NCBI RefSeq assembly: GCF_001557115.1
Contig: NZ_LSKQ01000264.1
Location: forward strand, 1 to 21,960
Origin: Erythrobacter sp. CCH5-A1
GTDB lineage: Bacteria; Pseudomonadota; Alphaproteobacteria; Sphingomonadales; Sphingomonadaceae
DNA length: 21,960 nucleotides
Direction: 5' to 3'
In this document: positions 1 to 7,500 of the stretch, piece after piece
Position numbering within the stretch: position 1 is the stretch's first letter
Layout: every line of letters begins with the position of its first letter
The notes under the pieces: model-generated
The model's database searches: none
The model's input: the letters and a program-made list of their open reading frames with translations, nothing else
What the model was told of the DNA's origin: nothing
Program-made: the position numbers and the translations under genes

Positions 1-660
1 GGACGGCGGGCCGATCCGGCCGCCGTTCTTGCCGTAGAACATCGCGGTGCCCCCGCCGAGCGCGACGTCGAACTTCGCTTCGGCGAGCTGGAGCGCGATG
101 TCCTTGCAGCCCTGCCCCTGCTGGGCGGCCGGGATGTTGGTGTCGGCCTCCCAGTCGCGGTCGGCGGTGTGGGCATAGACGGCGGCCGGGGTCGCGTGGG
201 TGATGCGCGTGGTGGTGACGATCCCGACCGCAAGGCCGCGCGCCTTGGCCTGCTCGCCCAGCGTCGGCAGGCTGTGCGCCAGCGCCTCGCTGCACACGCC
301 CCTCGTGGCCTCGGGCCCGATGCCGAGCACGCCGATGCGGGTCTTCAAACCGGTGTTCATCGCGCTCGCCGTGCCCGCGCTGTCGGCCACCTGCGCGTTG
401 GTGTTGTAGGTCTTGACCAGCGCCACGTTGGGGAATTTCTCGAAGCTGAGCTGGTTTTCCTCGCCCGTCTCCCCGCGTTTCTGCCCGTCATAGATGCGCG
501 CGGCGGTGATGGTGGAAATACCCATGCCGTCACCGATGAACAGGATCACGTTCTTCGCGCGCGGCTCTTCCGGCGGTTTGGCGCGGCGTTCCTTGGCAAG
601 CACCGGGCTGGCGGCGGTCGAGGCGAGGAGCAGGGCGGCGAGGAGCGTGCGGGTGATCAT
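1..660 (-). CDS. Alkaline phosphatase (PhoA superfamily), N-terminal 220 residues; 3' end lies beyond the window
   Basis: This is a phosphate-monoester hydrolase, expected in the periplasm. The frame is open from an ATG at 660 to the left edge. Residues 1-22 form a signal peptide (basic start, Leu/Ala-rich core, cleavage near SPVLA-K). Residues 37-47 (NVILFIGDGMG) are the first metal-binding block, with Asp44 as ligand. The ADSAGTASAM block at 92-101 carries the phosphorylated nucleophile Ser94. The TTTRITHATPAA block near 149-160 is the next conserved family segment, with His155. A GGAG lies about 8 nt before the ATG and supports this start. The gene is divergent from xth with 96 bp between the starts. 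The distal metal-binding histidines are not visible because the gene runs off the window. The family call is firm; the subtype (PhoA-like, or a broader phosphodiesterase/monoesterase) is not decided. Confidence 0.9.
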   Translation of the reverse strand, partial: MITRTLLAALLLASTAASPVLAKERRAKPPEEPRAKNVILFIGDGMGISTITAARIYDGQKRGETGEENQLSFEKFPNVALVKTYNTNAQVADSAGTASAMNTGLKTRIGVLGIGPEATRGVCSEALAHSLPTLGEQAKARGLAVGIVTTTRITHATPAAVYAHTADRDWEADTNIPAAQQGQGCKDIALQLAEAKFDVALGGGTAMFYGKNGGRIGPPS

Positions 661-756
661 GGCGGGTCTCCGGGTCATTGCCCTGCCCTATCGCGCCGCC
701 GTTTGACGATAAAGTGAAAGCTAGAAGTTTCGCGCGCGGCACCCTAAGTCCGCCCG

Positions 757-1545
757 ATGCTGACCGTCGCCACCTGGAACATCAACTCGGCCCGCCTGCG
801 TGTCGGCCTTATCGAAAAGCTGCTGACCGAGGCCGCCCCCGACATCCTGTGCCTGCAGGAGATCAAGTGCGAAAGCCACCTGTTCCCGGCCGAGGCGCTG
901 GCGGCGCTGGGCTACACCCATCAGGCGGTCAGCGGGCAGAAGGGCTATCACGGCGTCGCCACCGTCTCCCGCGTGCCGATCCGCGAAGTCACCCGCCACG
1001 ACTGGCAGGACAATGGCGAGGCGCGGCACATCGGGGTCGAAGTGGTGGGCAAGGACCTCCTCGTCGAGAACGTCTACATCCCGGCGGGCGGCGACATTCC
1101 CGACCGCGATTTGAATCCCAAGTTCGGCCAGAAGCTCGATTTCCTGGGGCGGATGACGCGCTGGGCCGACACGCTCGACAAGCCCACGCTGATCGTCGGC
1201 GATTTCAACATTGCCCCGCTCGAAAGCGACGTGTGGAGCCACAAGCAGCTGTTGAAGGTCGTCAGCCACACGCCGATCGAGGTCGAGACGCTGGGGCGGT
1301 TCCGGGACGCGCACGGCTGGGTCGATCTCGGCCGCCAGCACATTCCCGCGCCGGAGCGCTATTACTCGTGGTGGAGCTATCGCAATCCGGGCTGGCAGGA
1401 GAACGACAAGGGCCGCCGCCTGGATCACATGTGGGCCTCGCCCGAGGTGGCAAAGCAGGCGCGCGCGCACCGCGTGCTGGAAGACGCGCGAGCGTGGGAG
1501 CAGCCGTCGGACCACGTGCCCCTGATCACGGAGTTCGACCTCTGA
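757..1545 (+). CDS. xth: Exodeoxyribonuclease III (AP endonuclease)
   Basis: This base-excision-repair enzyme cleaves at abasic sites and degrades DNA 3' to 5'; it is cytoplasmic. The 262 residues match the family's usual length. All the endonuclease/exonuclease/phosphatase landmarks are present: Asn8 in WNIN, Glu35 in LQEIK, Tyr107 in NVYIP, Asp149 and Asn151 in GDFN, Asp223-His224 in RLDHMW, and the catalytic Asp252-His253 in SDHVPL. The ATG at 757 starts directly at the conserved TVATWNINS strand, so no residues are missing, but I see no strong Shine-Dalgarno sequence before it. The gene is divergent from the alkaline phosphatase. It runs straight into ribA, whose start lies within about 40 bp of the xth stop or overlaps it, so the two are probably co-transcribed. 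Confidence 0.96.
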   Translation: MLTVATWNINSARLRVGLIEKLLTEAAPDILCLQEIKCESHLFPAEALAALGYTHQAVSGQKGYHGVATVSRVPIREVTRHDWQDNGEARHIGVEVVGKDLLVENVYIPAGGDIPDRDLNPKFGQKLDFLGRMTRWADTLDKPTLIVGDFNIAPLESDVWSHKQLLKVVSHTPIEVETLGRFRDAHGWVDLGRQHIPAPERYYSWWSYRNPGWQENDKGRRLDHMWASPEVAKQARAHRVLEDARAWEQPSDHVPLITEFDL

Positions 1546-1583
1546 GCACAGGACCCTCACCGGCACGCCGCGCGGCGCAGGCC

Positions 1584-2612
1584 GTGGACGCCCTGCGCCA
1601 CGGCTGGCCGCTGGCGTTCGAGGGTGGCCCGGTCCTGCTTCCCGTGGAGACCGCCGCTGCCCCGCAGGCGCGCGCGCCGCAGATGCTGATCTCCGCCGCG
1701 CGCGCCGCGACATTAAAGCTCGCCAATCAGAAAGAGGCCGCCGTTCCCCACGCCCCGGTGCTGATCGCGGGCGGCGATGCCTTTACCCTGCGCGACGCCC
1801 TGCCCATCGCCGATCCGGCGCTGGACCTCGGCAATCCCCTCAAAGGCCCGTTCAAGGCGGTGAGCCTCGACTGGGCCGAGACCGCCGCGGCCGCCTTGGA
1901 ACTCGCCCGGATCGCGGGCATCCTCCCCGCCTTCATGGTGGACGCCGAAGCCGCAGGCGAGGCGCTCCCCGTCAGCCTCGGCGATCTGGCGGCCTACGCG
2001 AACGCTGGCGCGCTGAGGATCGTCACCCGCGCGCGCCTCCCCGTCAGCGCCTGCGAGGATGCCGAGATCGTCGCCTTCCGCTCCAATGCCGACCTGCGCG
2101 AACATGTCGCGCTCGTCATCGGCCGTCAGACCGGCGACCGCCAGCCGCTCGTCCGCCTGCATTCCGAGTGCCTGACGGGCGACATCCTCGGCAGCCTCAA
2201 GTGCGACTGCGGCCCGCAATTGGACGCCGCGCTCCACGCGATGGCGCACGAGGCGCGGGACAGCGGCGGCTGGGGCGTCCTCCTCTACATGCGGCAGGAG
2301 GGGCGCGGGATCGGGCTCATCAACAAGCTGCGCGCCTACCGGTTGCAGGATCAGGGGTTCGACACGGTCGAGGCCAACCAGCGCCTTGGCCTTCCCGACG
2401 AAGCGCGCGATTTTCCCGTGGCGGCGCGGATGCTGGAGCTGCTGGGCGCGCGCGACATCCGCCTCCTCACCAACAACCCGGCGAAAGTCCGCGCGCTCGA
2501 GGCGGCGGGGATCACCGTCAGCGAGCGGGTGCCGCACCAGCTCCCCGAGAACCCCCACAACGCGCGCTATCTGGCGACCAAGCGCGACCGGTCGGGGCAT
2601 TTGCTCACGTGA
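1584..2612 (+). CDS. ribA: GTP cyclohydrolase II, long form with an N-terminal extension
   Basis: RibA opens the GTP ring to give 2,5-diamino-6-ribosylamino-4-pyrimidinone 5'-phosphate, the first step of riboflavin synthesis. The C-terminal part is canonical: HSECLTGD followed by CDCG gives zinc ligands Cys196, Cys207 and Cys209 (codons at 2169, 2202, 2208), and then come LLYMRQEGRGIGL, the VEANQRLGL block and LLTNNPAKV. Counted from GTG 1584 the protein has 342 residues, against about 200 for the E. coli enzyme. The first 150 or so residues do not show the motifs of DHBP synthase. The start is uncertain: this frame has no stop all the way back through xth. GTG 1584 is the first usual start codon after the xth stop, while a CTG at 1542 overlapping the xth TGA has a GGAG about 8 nt before it. 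The function is firm, the start is not. Confidence 0.9.
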   Translation: MDALRHGWPLAFEGGPVLLPVETAAAPQARAPQMLISAARAATLKLANQKEAAVPHAPVLIAGGDAFTLRDALPIADPALDLGNPLKGPFKAVSLDWAETAAAALELARIAGILPAFMVDAEAAGEALPVSLGDLAAYANAGALRIVTRARLPVSACEDAEIVAFRSNADLREHVALVIGRQTGDRQPLVRLHSECLTGDILGSLKCDCGPQLDAALHAMAHEARDSGGWGVLLYMRQEGRGIGLINKLRAYRLQDQGFDTVEANQRLGLPDEARDFPVAARMLELLGARDIRLLTNNPAKVRALEAAGITVSERVPHQLPENPHNARYLATKRDRSGHLLT

Positions 2613-2620
2613 AGACCGTC

Positions 2621-2650
2621 AGGATGGCGCGCCACCCATAGCGCCACCCT
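2621..2650. terminator. Hairpin between convergent ribA and the Tat-signal protein gene
   Basis: AGGATGGCGC (2621-2630) pairs with GCGCCACCCT (2641-2650) with a single mismatch across a 10-nt loop. It fills the 36 bp between two convergent stop codons and touches the stop of the minus-strand gene. There is no T-tract on either side, so a role as a bidirectional terminator is inferred from position. Confidence 0.45.
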
Positions 2651-4397
2651 ACCGCGAATGGCGCATGGCGAAGGCGGGATAGCTGTCCGTGTCGCCGCGG
2701 CGAATCTGCGCTTCCATCAGGGCGATCGCGGTGTCGACATCGGCACTGTTGGCGCCTGCCTCCTGCGCCAGCTTCAGGCCGTGATAGAAGGTCGCGGGAT
2801 ATTCGGTGGTGTATTCGTAGACCCGCGGATCGTTCACCGGCTTGTCGAAAGCGTGCCACGGCTGGCGCGCAATGTCGGCCGGCAGGCCCACGGCCTGCGC
2901 CATCTGCCGCCAGTCGCTGAACCAGCGCCCCTCCAGCCGCGCGGGCAGATTGAGGAAGCAGAACGGCCCGCTCGCGAGGAAGCGCCGCGCCTGGAACCGC
3001 TCGGCAAAGGCGGTCTGCAACTCCGACCAGCGCGGATCGCCATGCAGGCGCCGCCCCCAATCGAGCGTATAGGCGATGTAGTTGACGATCATTCCGGTAT
3101 AGACGCCGGGCCGCTGCCCCGTGCGGATCGAGGGCCAGAAGGTCGGATTGGGCTCGCTGTCGTAGGCGTCTTCTTCCCAGAACATCCCCAATTGCCCCAT
3201 CCCCGGTACGCCAAGCGCCTTCACCGCGCGCTCGAGGTTGGCGACAAGGATCGCATCGAAACACGCGACCTCCGGCAGCCAGTCCTGCGGCGGCATGGAG
3301 CGGAGCAGGGCATAGGCGAGCAGCAGATCGCGCATCGACCACGCCCAGTCGCGGCCCTGCCCCTGATCGACCAGCTTGCCGCTGGCCCCGCGATAATCGG
3401 GGGTGACTGTGTTGAGCACGGCGCAGGCGGAGAAGACCTGCTCCTCGACGAAGAAGGGGTGCAATTCGGAAAGCAGGGCCGGAATCAGCGACGGGCACGG
3501 GCGGTGGGCGTTGTCGATGTCCCAATCGAACTGCATCCCCGGACTGACCGAGATGATCCGCTCTTCGGGATAGTTCTGATAATATTGCTGTAATTTCAGC
3601 GGAATATTGGGCGTGTCGAGCAGCAGCGGCGCGCCGTCGGCCCCGCGCACATGCCACGGGATCGACGCCGCGGTCAGCCCGTAATTCATCGAGACGCGCC
3701 GCATCTCGGCGCTGCGTTCCATGATGTAGCGCGCCTGCCGGTGGACGATCGGCCCCACCTCGTCGCGCAGGCCCGTGGTCCCCATGCCCGGCGTGAGCCC
3801 GCCCTTGTCGAGCGGCACGTAGTCGGGGACCGGGTCCATGTAGGACCATTCCGACGGGGCCTGCAGCTTGGGCCCGATGCCCCAGGGCAGCAGCATCCCG
3901 TAGGACTGCCAGCGATTGAGCTCGCGGTCCGAGACGGGCCAGCTGCGCGATGCGGCCACCCAGCGCTGGAAATCGCCGTGGCCGTAGAGCGCATAATCGC
4001 GGCCGAAGACGCTCGCCCGGTAGCTGGCGGCGGGGGTCTCGGCCGCCAGGTTGTTCCAGCGCTGCCGCTCCACCACCACCACATCGAACGGCTTGCCGTC
4101 CACCGGAGAGGCCGCCTGCAGATACCAGATCAGCGCCCAGGGCCCCTTGCGCAGGAATACCCGCACGGTGTGGTGCCCCGCCTTGTGCCACTCGGCAGCA
4201 GGATCGTCGGCGGTGAAGATCGTGTCGCCAAGTCGCACGGGCGGCGCGGCCGCCGCCTTGGCGGGATCGCGCGGGATGGCACTCCCGCGGGGCCCCACCT
4301 GCGCCTGCAAGAGCGTCGACGCGGGACCGGACGACACAAGACCGGGCGCAACGATCGCTGCTGCCCCACCGGCCATCATCAATCGGCGCGACATCAT
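2649..4397 (-). CDS. Exported protein with a Tat-like signal, unknown family (582 aa)
   Basis: I do not recognise this family. The ATG at 4397 has a strong GGAGG 9 nt upstream. The N-terminus MMSRRLMMAGGAAAIVAPG resembles a twin-arginine signal (SRRLMM plus a weakly hydrophobic core), with possible cleavage after GPAS near residue 27, so export of a folded protein to the periplasm is likely. The mature part is rich in Trp, Tyr and Pro, with blocks such as WSYMDPVPDYVPLDKGG, HPFFVEEQVFSAC and DWAWSMRDLLLAYALL. The C-terminal half looks largely helical, and there are no transmembrane segments after the signal. It lies 140 bp downstream of a beta-helix protein gene on the same strand and probably shares its transcript. 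A helical-toroid enzyme acting on glycans is one thought given that neighbour, but no catalytic motif supports it. The frame stays open far upstream as an antisense artefact; the RBS fixes the start. Confidence 0.8.
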   Translation of the reverse strand: MMSRRLMMAGGAAAIVAPGLVSSGPASTLLQAQVGPRGSAIPRDPAKAAAAPPVRLGDTIFTADDPAAEWHKAGHHTVRVFLRKGPWALIWYLQAASPVDGKPFDVVVVERQRWNNLAAETPAASYRASVFGRDYALYGHGDFQRWVAASRSWPVSDRELNRWQSYGMLLPWGIGPKLQAPSEWSYMDPVPDYVPLDKGGLTPGMGTTGLRDEVGPIVHRQARYIMERSAEMRRVSMNYGLTAASIPWHVRGADGAPLLLDTPNIPLKLQQYYQNYPEERIISVSPGMQFDWDIDNAHRPCPSLIPALLSELHPFFVEEQVFSACAVLNTVTPDYRGASGKLVDQGQGRDWAWSMRDLLLAYALLRSMPPQDWLPEVACFDAILVANLERAVKALGVPGMGQLGMFWEEDAYDSEPNPTFWPSIRTGQRPGVYTGMIVNYIAYTLDWGRRLHGDPRWSELQTAFAERFQARRFLASGPFCFLNLPARLEGRWFSDWRQMAQAVGLPADIARQPWHAFDKPVNDPRVYEYTTEYPATFYHGLKLAQEAGANSADVDTAIALMEAQIRRGDTDSYPAFAMRHSR

Positions 4398-4537
4398 CCT
4401 GGGTGTCCTCCGTGGCGCATCGGCTCCGTTCCGATGCGGCGGCTTTCCCACAGCCGGCATCCTGCGGTCAAACCGCCGGCACCGCGCGTCCCACCTTGGA
4501 GCGACTGACGCCCCGCCGCTTACCCGAGCCGCATGCC

Positions 4538-5515
4538 TCAGCGCTGCTCGTACTGCCTGATCCCGCCCGCGATCCGGTTGCCCTGCATCACCACGCGGCT
4601 CGCGGTCCAGTCGGCAAGGAAGGCGCTGCTGCGGGTCAGGCCGGGGACGAAGCGGGCCTCGTTGTTCTCGACCCTGAGGCCGTCGGAGGGGTGGAGCAGC
4701 TCTTCGGCCCCCAGCGCGATGAAGGCGGAGAAATTCTCCTTGTCGCGGCCCTGCACGAACCAGTTGTCGGCGATCCGGCCGATGCTGCCCGCAGGCAGGT
4801 CGATCATGTAGTTGGTGCCTTGGCCGTTGGCGTCGTCGAAGCTGTTGCCCTCGATCACCACCTGCGCCGCGCGTGCCTTGAGGTAGTGGCCGCCCGTGCC
4901 TCGCTCGAACCGGCTCTCGCGCACGGTGAGCGCGCCGTAATTGCCGATGTAGATCGAATGCGCGCACCCGGCCGCGTTCTCGCAGGTGCCCAGCCCCGCG
5001 AAGGTCGAGCGGGTGATGAAGATGCGGCCCTGCGGGTCGTTGGCGGTGAGGATGCCCTGCTGGCTGTTCTCGAACCGGCCATAGGCGACATTGAGCGCGC
5101 CTTTCTCGAGCCGGATGCCCGCCCCGTTGCCGTCGGGTACGCGCAGGCCCGTAAAGGTGATGCCGCGGATCTCCGCGCCGACCCCGCGCAGCACGAAGGC
5201 GGCCTTGCCTTCGCAGGCGCGGCCCGCGAAGGTGACGCTGCCGGGCTGCGGCGCCTCGTAGACGATGACGCCAGCCTCCTGCACCGCGCATTGGCGGTAG
5301 GTGCCGGGCTGGATGCGAATCGTGCCGCGCCCCGGCCCGATGGCGTTGACCGCTTCCTGCAGGGTACCGAAGCTCTGCCCGGTCTCCACCACGGTGAAAG
5401 CCTCGGGCACCGGCTGCGCGACCAGCACCGCGGCGGGCACCAGCGTTGCCGCGGCGAGCGCGTTGAGCGCGAAGGAGGGCTTGCGGGTCATGACGCGCGC
5501 GATTCTACCGGCCAT
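4538..5515 (-). CDS. Secreted right-handed parallel beta-helix (pectin-lyase-fold) protein
   Basis: The 325-residue protein starts with a basic stretch and an Ala/Val/Leu core, which is a signal peptide. It continues with repeated short strands and Asn/Gly turns typical of parallel beta-helices: GTLQEAVNAI, IRIQPGTYRQ, IRGITFTGLRV, VAYGRFENSQQGI, ITRSTFAGLG, VVIEGNSFDDANGQ, GLRVENNEARF and VVMQGNRIAGG. The opening FGTLQEAVNAIGPGRGTIRIQPGTY is the usual first coil of surface carbohydrate-active or carbohydrate-binding beta-helix proteins. I see no clear polysaccharide-lyase catalytic set, so activity is undetermined. Two starts are possible: ATG 5515 with a GGTGG about 12 nt upstream, and ATG 5491, which gives a cleaner signal peptide (MTRKPSFALNALAAAT) but has no good RBS. 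The gene precedes the Tat-signal protein gene on the same strand and is divergent from the small lipoproteins. Confidence 0.82.
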   Translation of the reverse strand: MAGRIARVMTRKPSFALNALAAATLVPAAVLVAQPVPEAFTVVETGQSFGTLQEAVNAIGPGRGTIRIQPGTYRQCAVQEAGVIVYEAPQPGSVTFAGRACEGKAAFVLRGVGAEIRGITFTGLRVPDGNGAGIRLEKGALNVAYGRFENSQQGILTANDPQGRIFITRSTFAGLGTCENAAGCAHSIYIGNYGALTVRESRFERGTGGHYLKARAAQVVIEGNSFDDANGQGTNYMIDLPAGSIGRIADNWFVQGRDKENFSAFIALGAEELLHPSDGLRVENNEARFVPGLTRSSAFLADWTASRVVMQGNRIAGGIRQYEQR

Positions 5516-5528
5516 TGGTTAAGCCACC

Positions 5529-5568
5529 ATTTGCCGCTTGGCGCCGTTGCCGAATTTGCCGCTTGGCG
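5529..5568. repeat. 15-nt direct repeat in the divergent promoter gap
   Basis: ATTTGCCGCTTGGCG occurs at 5529-5543 and again at 5554-5568, a start-to-start spacing of 25 nt, just upstream of the beta-helix gene start. The second copy lies in a small hairpin, GCCGC-TTG-GCGGC (5558-5570). It could be a pair of regulator half-sites or a local duplication; function is unknown. Confidence 0.6.
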
Positions 5569-5660
5569 GCAGGGGGCAGGCATGGCTAAACCCTCCCGCG
5601 AACCGGGACGGGGGCATGAGCCCCGCCGTGCCCGCTCATTCGAGAGGAGAGACCCGACCC

Positions 5661-5954
5661 ATGCGCAAGATCGCATCCCTTGCCGCCCTCACCGCCGTCA
5701 GCCTGACGCTCGCCGCCTGCGGCAGCGCCGATGATGCCTCGACCGAGGCGAGCGCCGATACGGTCGAGATGCCCGCCGACAGCGCATTGGAGCCGGTGCG
5801 CGACGAACCCGTCGCCGACCCCTCGGCCACCGCCACCGACGCGCCCGAGCCCGAGGTGCCCGAGGCCGGCGCGACTGCCGCAGGCGATGCCGCGGCCGCG
5901 GTCGCGGGCAAGGCGCTCGAAGCCGCCGGCGAAGGCGAAGACGCGGGCCAGTAA
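5661..5954 (+). CDS. Small acidic lipoprotein (97 aa)
   Basis: The protein starts with a lipoprotein signal (MRKIASLAALTAVSLTLAAC) whose lipobox is LAAC, so Cys20 should be lipidated. The mature part of 77 residues is almost entirely Ala, Asp, Glu, Pro, Ser and Thr with no predicted fold; it looks like a disordered acidic tail on the membrane surface. GAGGAGAG lies 9-11 nt before ATG 5661, which favours this start over one 41 codons upstream that would bury the signal. A second small lipoprotein gene follows after 9 bp. I do not recognise a family and assign no function. Confidence 0.8.
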   Translation: MRKIASLAALTAVSLTLAACGSADDASTEASADTVEMPADSALEPVRDEPVADPSATATDAPEPEVPEAGATAAGDAAAAVAGKALEAAGEGEDAGQ

Positions 5955-5963
5955 GCCGCCGCG

Positions 5964-6209
5964 ATGCCCCGCGCCTTGCCCCGCGCCCTGCCGCTTGCCC
6001 TCGTGCTGGCCCTTGCGCTTGCCGCCTGCGGGAGCGAAAGCGCGCGCCCGCCCGGTGCGGTCAGCCCGGGCGAGGCCAAGGCGCTCGACGAGGCGGCGAG
6101 CATGCTCGACCAGCGCCGCCTCCCGCCCGACGCGCTCCCCACCGATGCGCCGCCCGAAACCCCCGCGCCTGCCGAAATGACAGGCGACGCCGCCGAGGCC
6201 CGCCGTTAG
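5964..6209 (+). CDS. Small lipoprotein (81 aa)
   Basis: A short hydrophobic signal ends in the lipobox LAAC (Cys22). The mature part contains one ordered-looking helix, VSPGEAKALDEAASMLDQRRL, followed by a Pro/Ala-rich tail. It begins 9 bp after the upstream lipoprotein gene and ends 36 bp before the acyl-CoA dehydrogenase start, so all three may share a transcript. There is no strong Shine-Dalgarno sequence, which suggests translational coupling to the preceding gene. The Cys position, Pro/Ala bias and tandem placement make the two lipoproteins look alike, but their sequences do not align well outside the signal. The function is unknown. Confidence 0.75.
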   Translation: MPRALPRALPLALVLALALAACGSESARPPGAVSPGEAKALDEAASMLDQRRLPPDALPTDAPPETPAPAEMTGDAAEARR

Positions 6210-6245
6210 GCGGGCGAGGCGCCCTCTCACAAGGATGCCGACACG

Positions 6246-7448
6246 ATGAACGCCCCCGCCAACCTCTCCGCCCCCGCCAATCCCGGCATGGACGAGGAAA
6301 CCTTCGAGCAATTCGCCGAGCAGCTTGCGCGCTATGTCCGCGAACGCCTGATCCCCGCCGAACCGCAGGTGATCGCCGAGGACCGCATTCCCGAGTCAAT
6401 CATCAATGAAATGCGCGAGATGGGCCTGTTCGGCCTCTCGGTGCCCGAGGAATATGGCGGCGCGGGGCTCAACATGACGCAATATGCCCGCGTCGTGAAC
6501 ATCATGGCCTATGCCGCGCCCGCGTACCGTTCGATCTTCTCGATCAATGTCGGGATGTTTGCGAGCGCGCTGAAGAACGGGGCGACGGACGCGCAGAAGG
6601 CCGAGTGGTATCCGAAGATCGCGGAAGGGCGGATCGCCTGCTTCGGCCTGACCGAACCGGGGTCGGGGAGCGATTCAGCCGGGCTTGCGACCACCGCCAC
6701 GCCCGATCCGGACGGCAACGGGTGGATCCTCAACGGCACCAAGCGTTACATCACCAACGCCCCCCACGCCGATGTCGCGCTGATCATGGCGCGCACCAGC
6801 AAGGAAGCGCTGCCAAAGAACGCGCACGTTTCCGCCTTCCTCGTGCCGATGAACGCGCCGGGGGTTTCGACCGGCTCGCCTGACAGGAAGATGGGGCAAT
6901 CGGGCTCGCACATCTCCGACATCATGCTCGATGATGTGCGCGTGCCGGGCGACGCGCTGCTCGGCGGGGAGACCGGCAAGGGCTTCGTCTTCGCGATGAA
7001 GAGCCTCGACAATGGCCGCATCAGCGTCGGCGCAGCGGCGACCGGCTATGCGCGGCGCGCTCTGGACTCGGCGCTGCGCTACGCCAATGAACGCAAGGCG
7101 TTTGGCGAACCCATCGCCAATTTCCAGCTGATCCAGCAAATGCTCGCCGACAGCGAGATCGAAATCTACGCCGCCGAAGCGATGATGAAGGACGTGACGG
7201 CGCGGGCTGACCGGGGCGAGAACATTCTCGTCAAGGCCGCCGCGTTCAAAGTCTTCGCCTCGGAGATGTGCGGCCGCGTGGTCGACCGCGTGGTGCAGGT
7301 CTATGGCGGCGCGGGCTACCTCGCCGAATACGACGCCGAACGCTTCTTCCGCGATGCGCGCATCTACCGCATCTACGAAGGCACGACGCAGATCCTCCAG
7401 CTCCAGATCGCCAAGCACATGCTGCGCGAGTGGAAAGAGAATGGTTGA
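6246..7448 (+). CDS. Acyl-CoA dehydrogenase
   Basis: This FAD flavoenzyme desaturates an acyl-CoA at the alpha-beta bond and passes electrons to ETF. The 400 residues are a typical length. Landmarks in order are GLFGLSVPEEYGGAG in the N-terminal helical domain, FGLTEPGSGSDSAG in the FAD/substrate loop, ITNAPHADV in the beta domain, YANERKAFGEPIANFQLIQQ at the dimer/FAD contact, VQVYGGAGYLAEYDAERFFRDARI, and IYEGTTQIL with the catalytic base Glu378. AAGGA lies about 9 nt before ATG 6246. It is the first enzyme gene of an acyl-CoA operon and is followed, after a 131-bp gap holding a hairpin element, by a CoA-transferase. Chain-length or branched-chain specificity cannot be read reliably; the catalytic Glu in the C-terminal EGT position is the layout of short- and medium-chain and glutaryl-type enzymes. 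Confidence 0.95.
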   Translation: MNAPANLSAPANPGMDEETFEQFAEQLARYVRERLIPAEPQVIAEDRIPESIINEMREMGLFGLSVPEEYGGAGLNMTQYARVVNIMAYAAPAYRSIFSINVGMFASALKNGATDAQKAEWYPKIAEGRIACFGLTEPGSGSDSAGLATTATPDPDGNGWILNGTKRYITNAPHADVALIMARTSKEALPKNAHVSAFLVPMNAPGVSTGSPDRKMGQSGSHISDIMLDDVRVPGDALLGGETGKGFVFAMKSLDNGRISVGAAATGYARRALDSALRYANERKAFGEPIANFQLIQQMLADSEIEIYAAEAMMKDVTARADRGENILVKAAAFKVFASEMCGRVVDRVVQVYGGAGYLAEYDAERFFRDARIYRIYEGTTQILQLQIAKHMLREWKENG

Positions 7449-7500
7449 GGCGCCGATGCCCACCCCATTGCAGCTAGGTTCGCTGCGCTCACCAAGCTTC

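Noticed and set aside
169..717. A 182-codon plus-strand frame at the left edge
   Set aside because: It lies opposite the alkaline phosphatase gene, whose metal-binding and nucleophile motifs are clear on the minus strand.
678..2612. A single 644-codon plus-strand frame spanning xth and ribA
   Set aside because: Its first 290 or so codons are the second frame of xth, which is a complete, well-conserved gene. Only the part after about 1542-1584 codes for RibA. The absence of stops reflects high GC content.
4398..5291. Upstream extension of the Tat-signal protein frame to 880 residues
   Set aside because: It runs on the same strand in another frame through the beta-helix gene. The GGAGG site and Tat-like signal fix the start at 4397.
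5529..5568. CRISPR-like array
   Set aside because: There are only two 15-nt copies with a 10-nt spacer, and no cas genes nearby.
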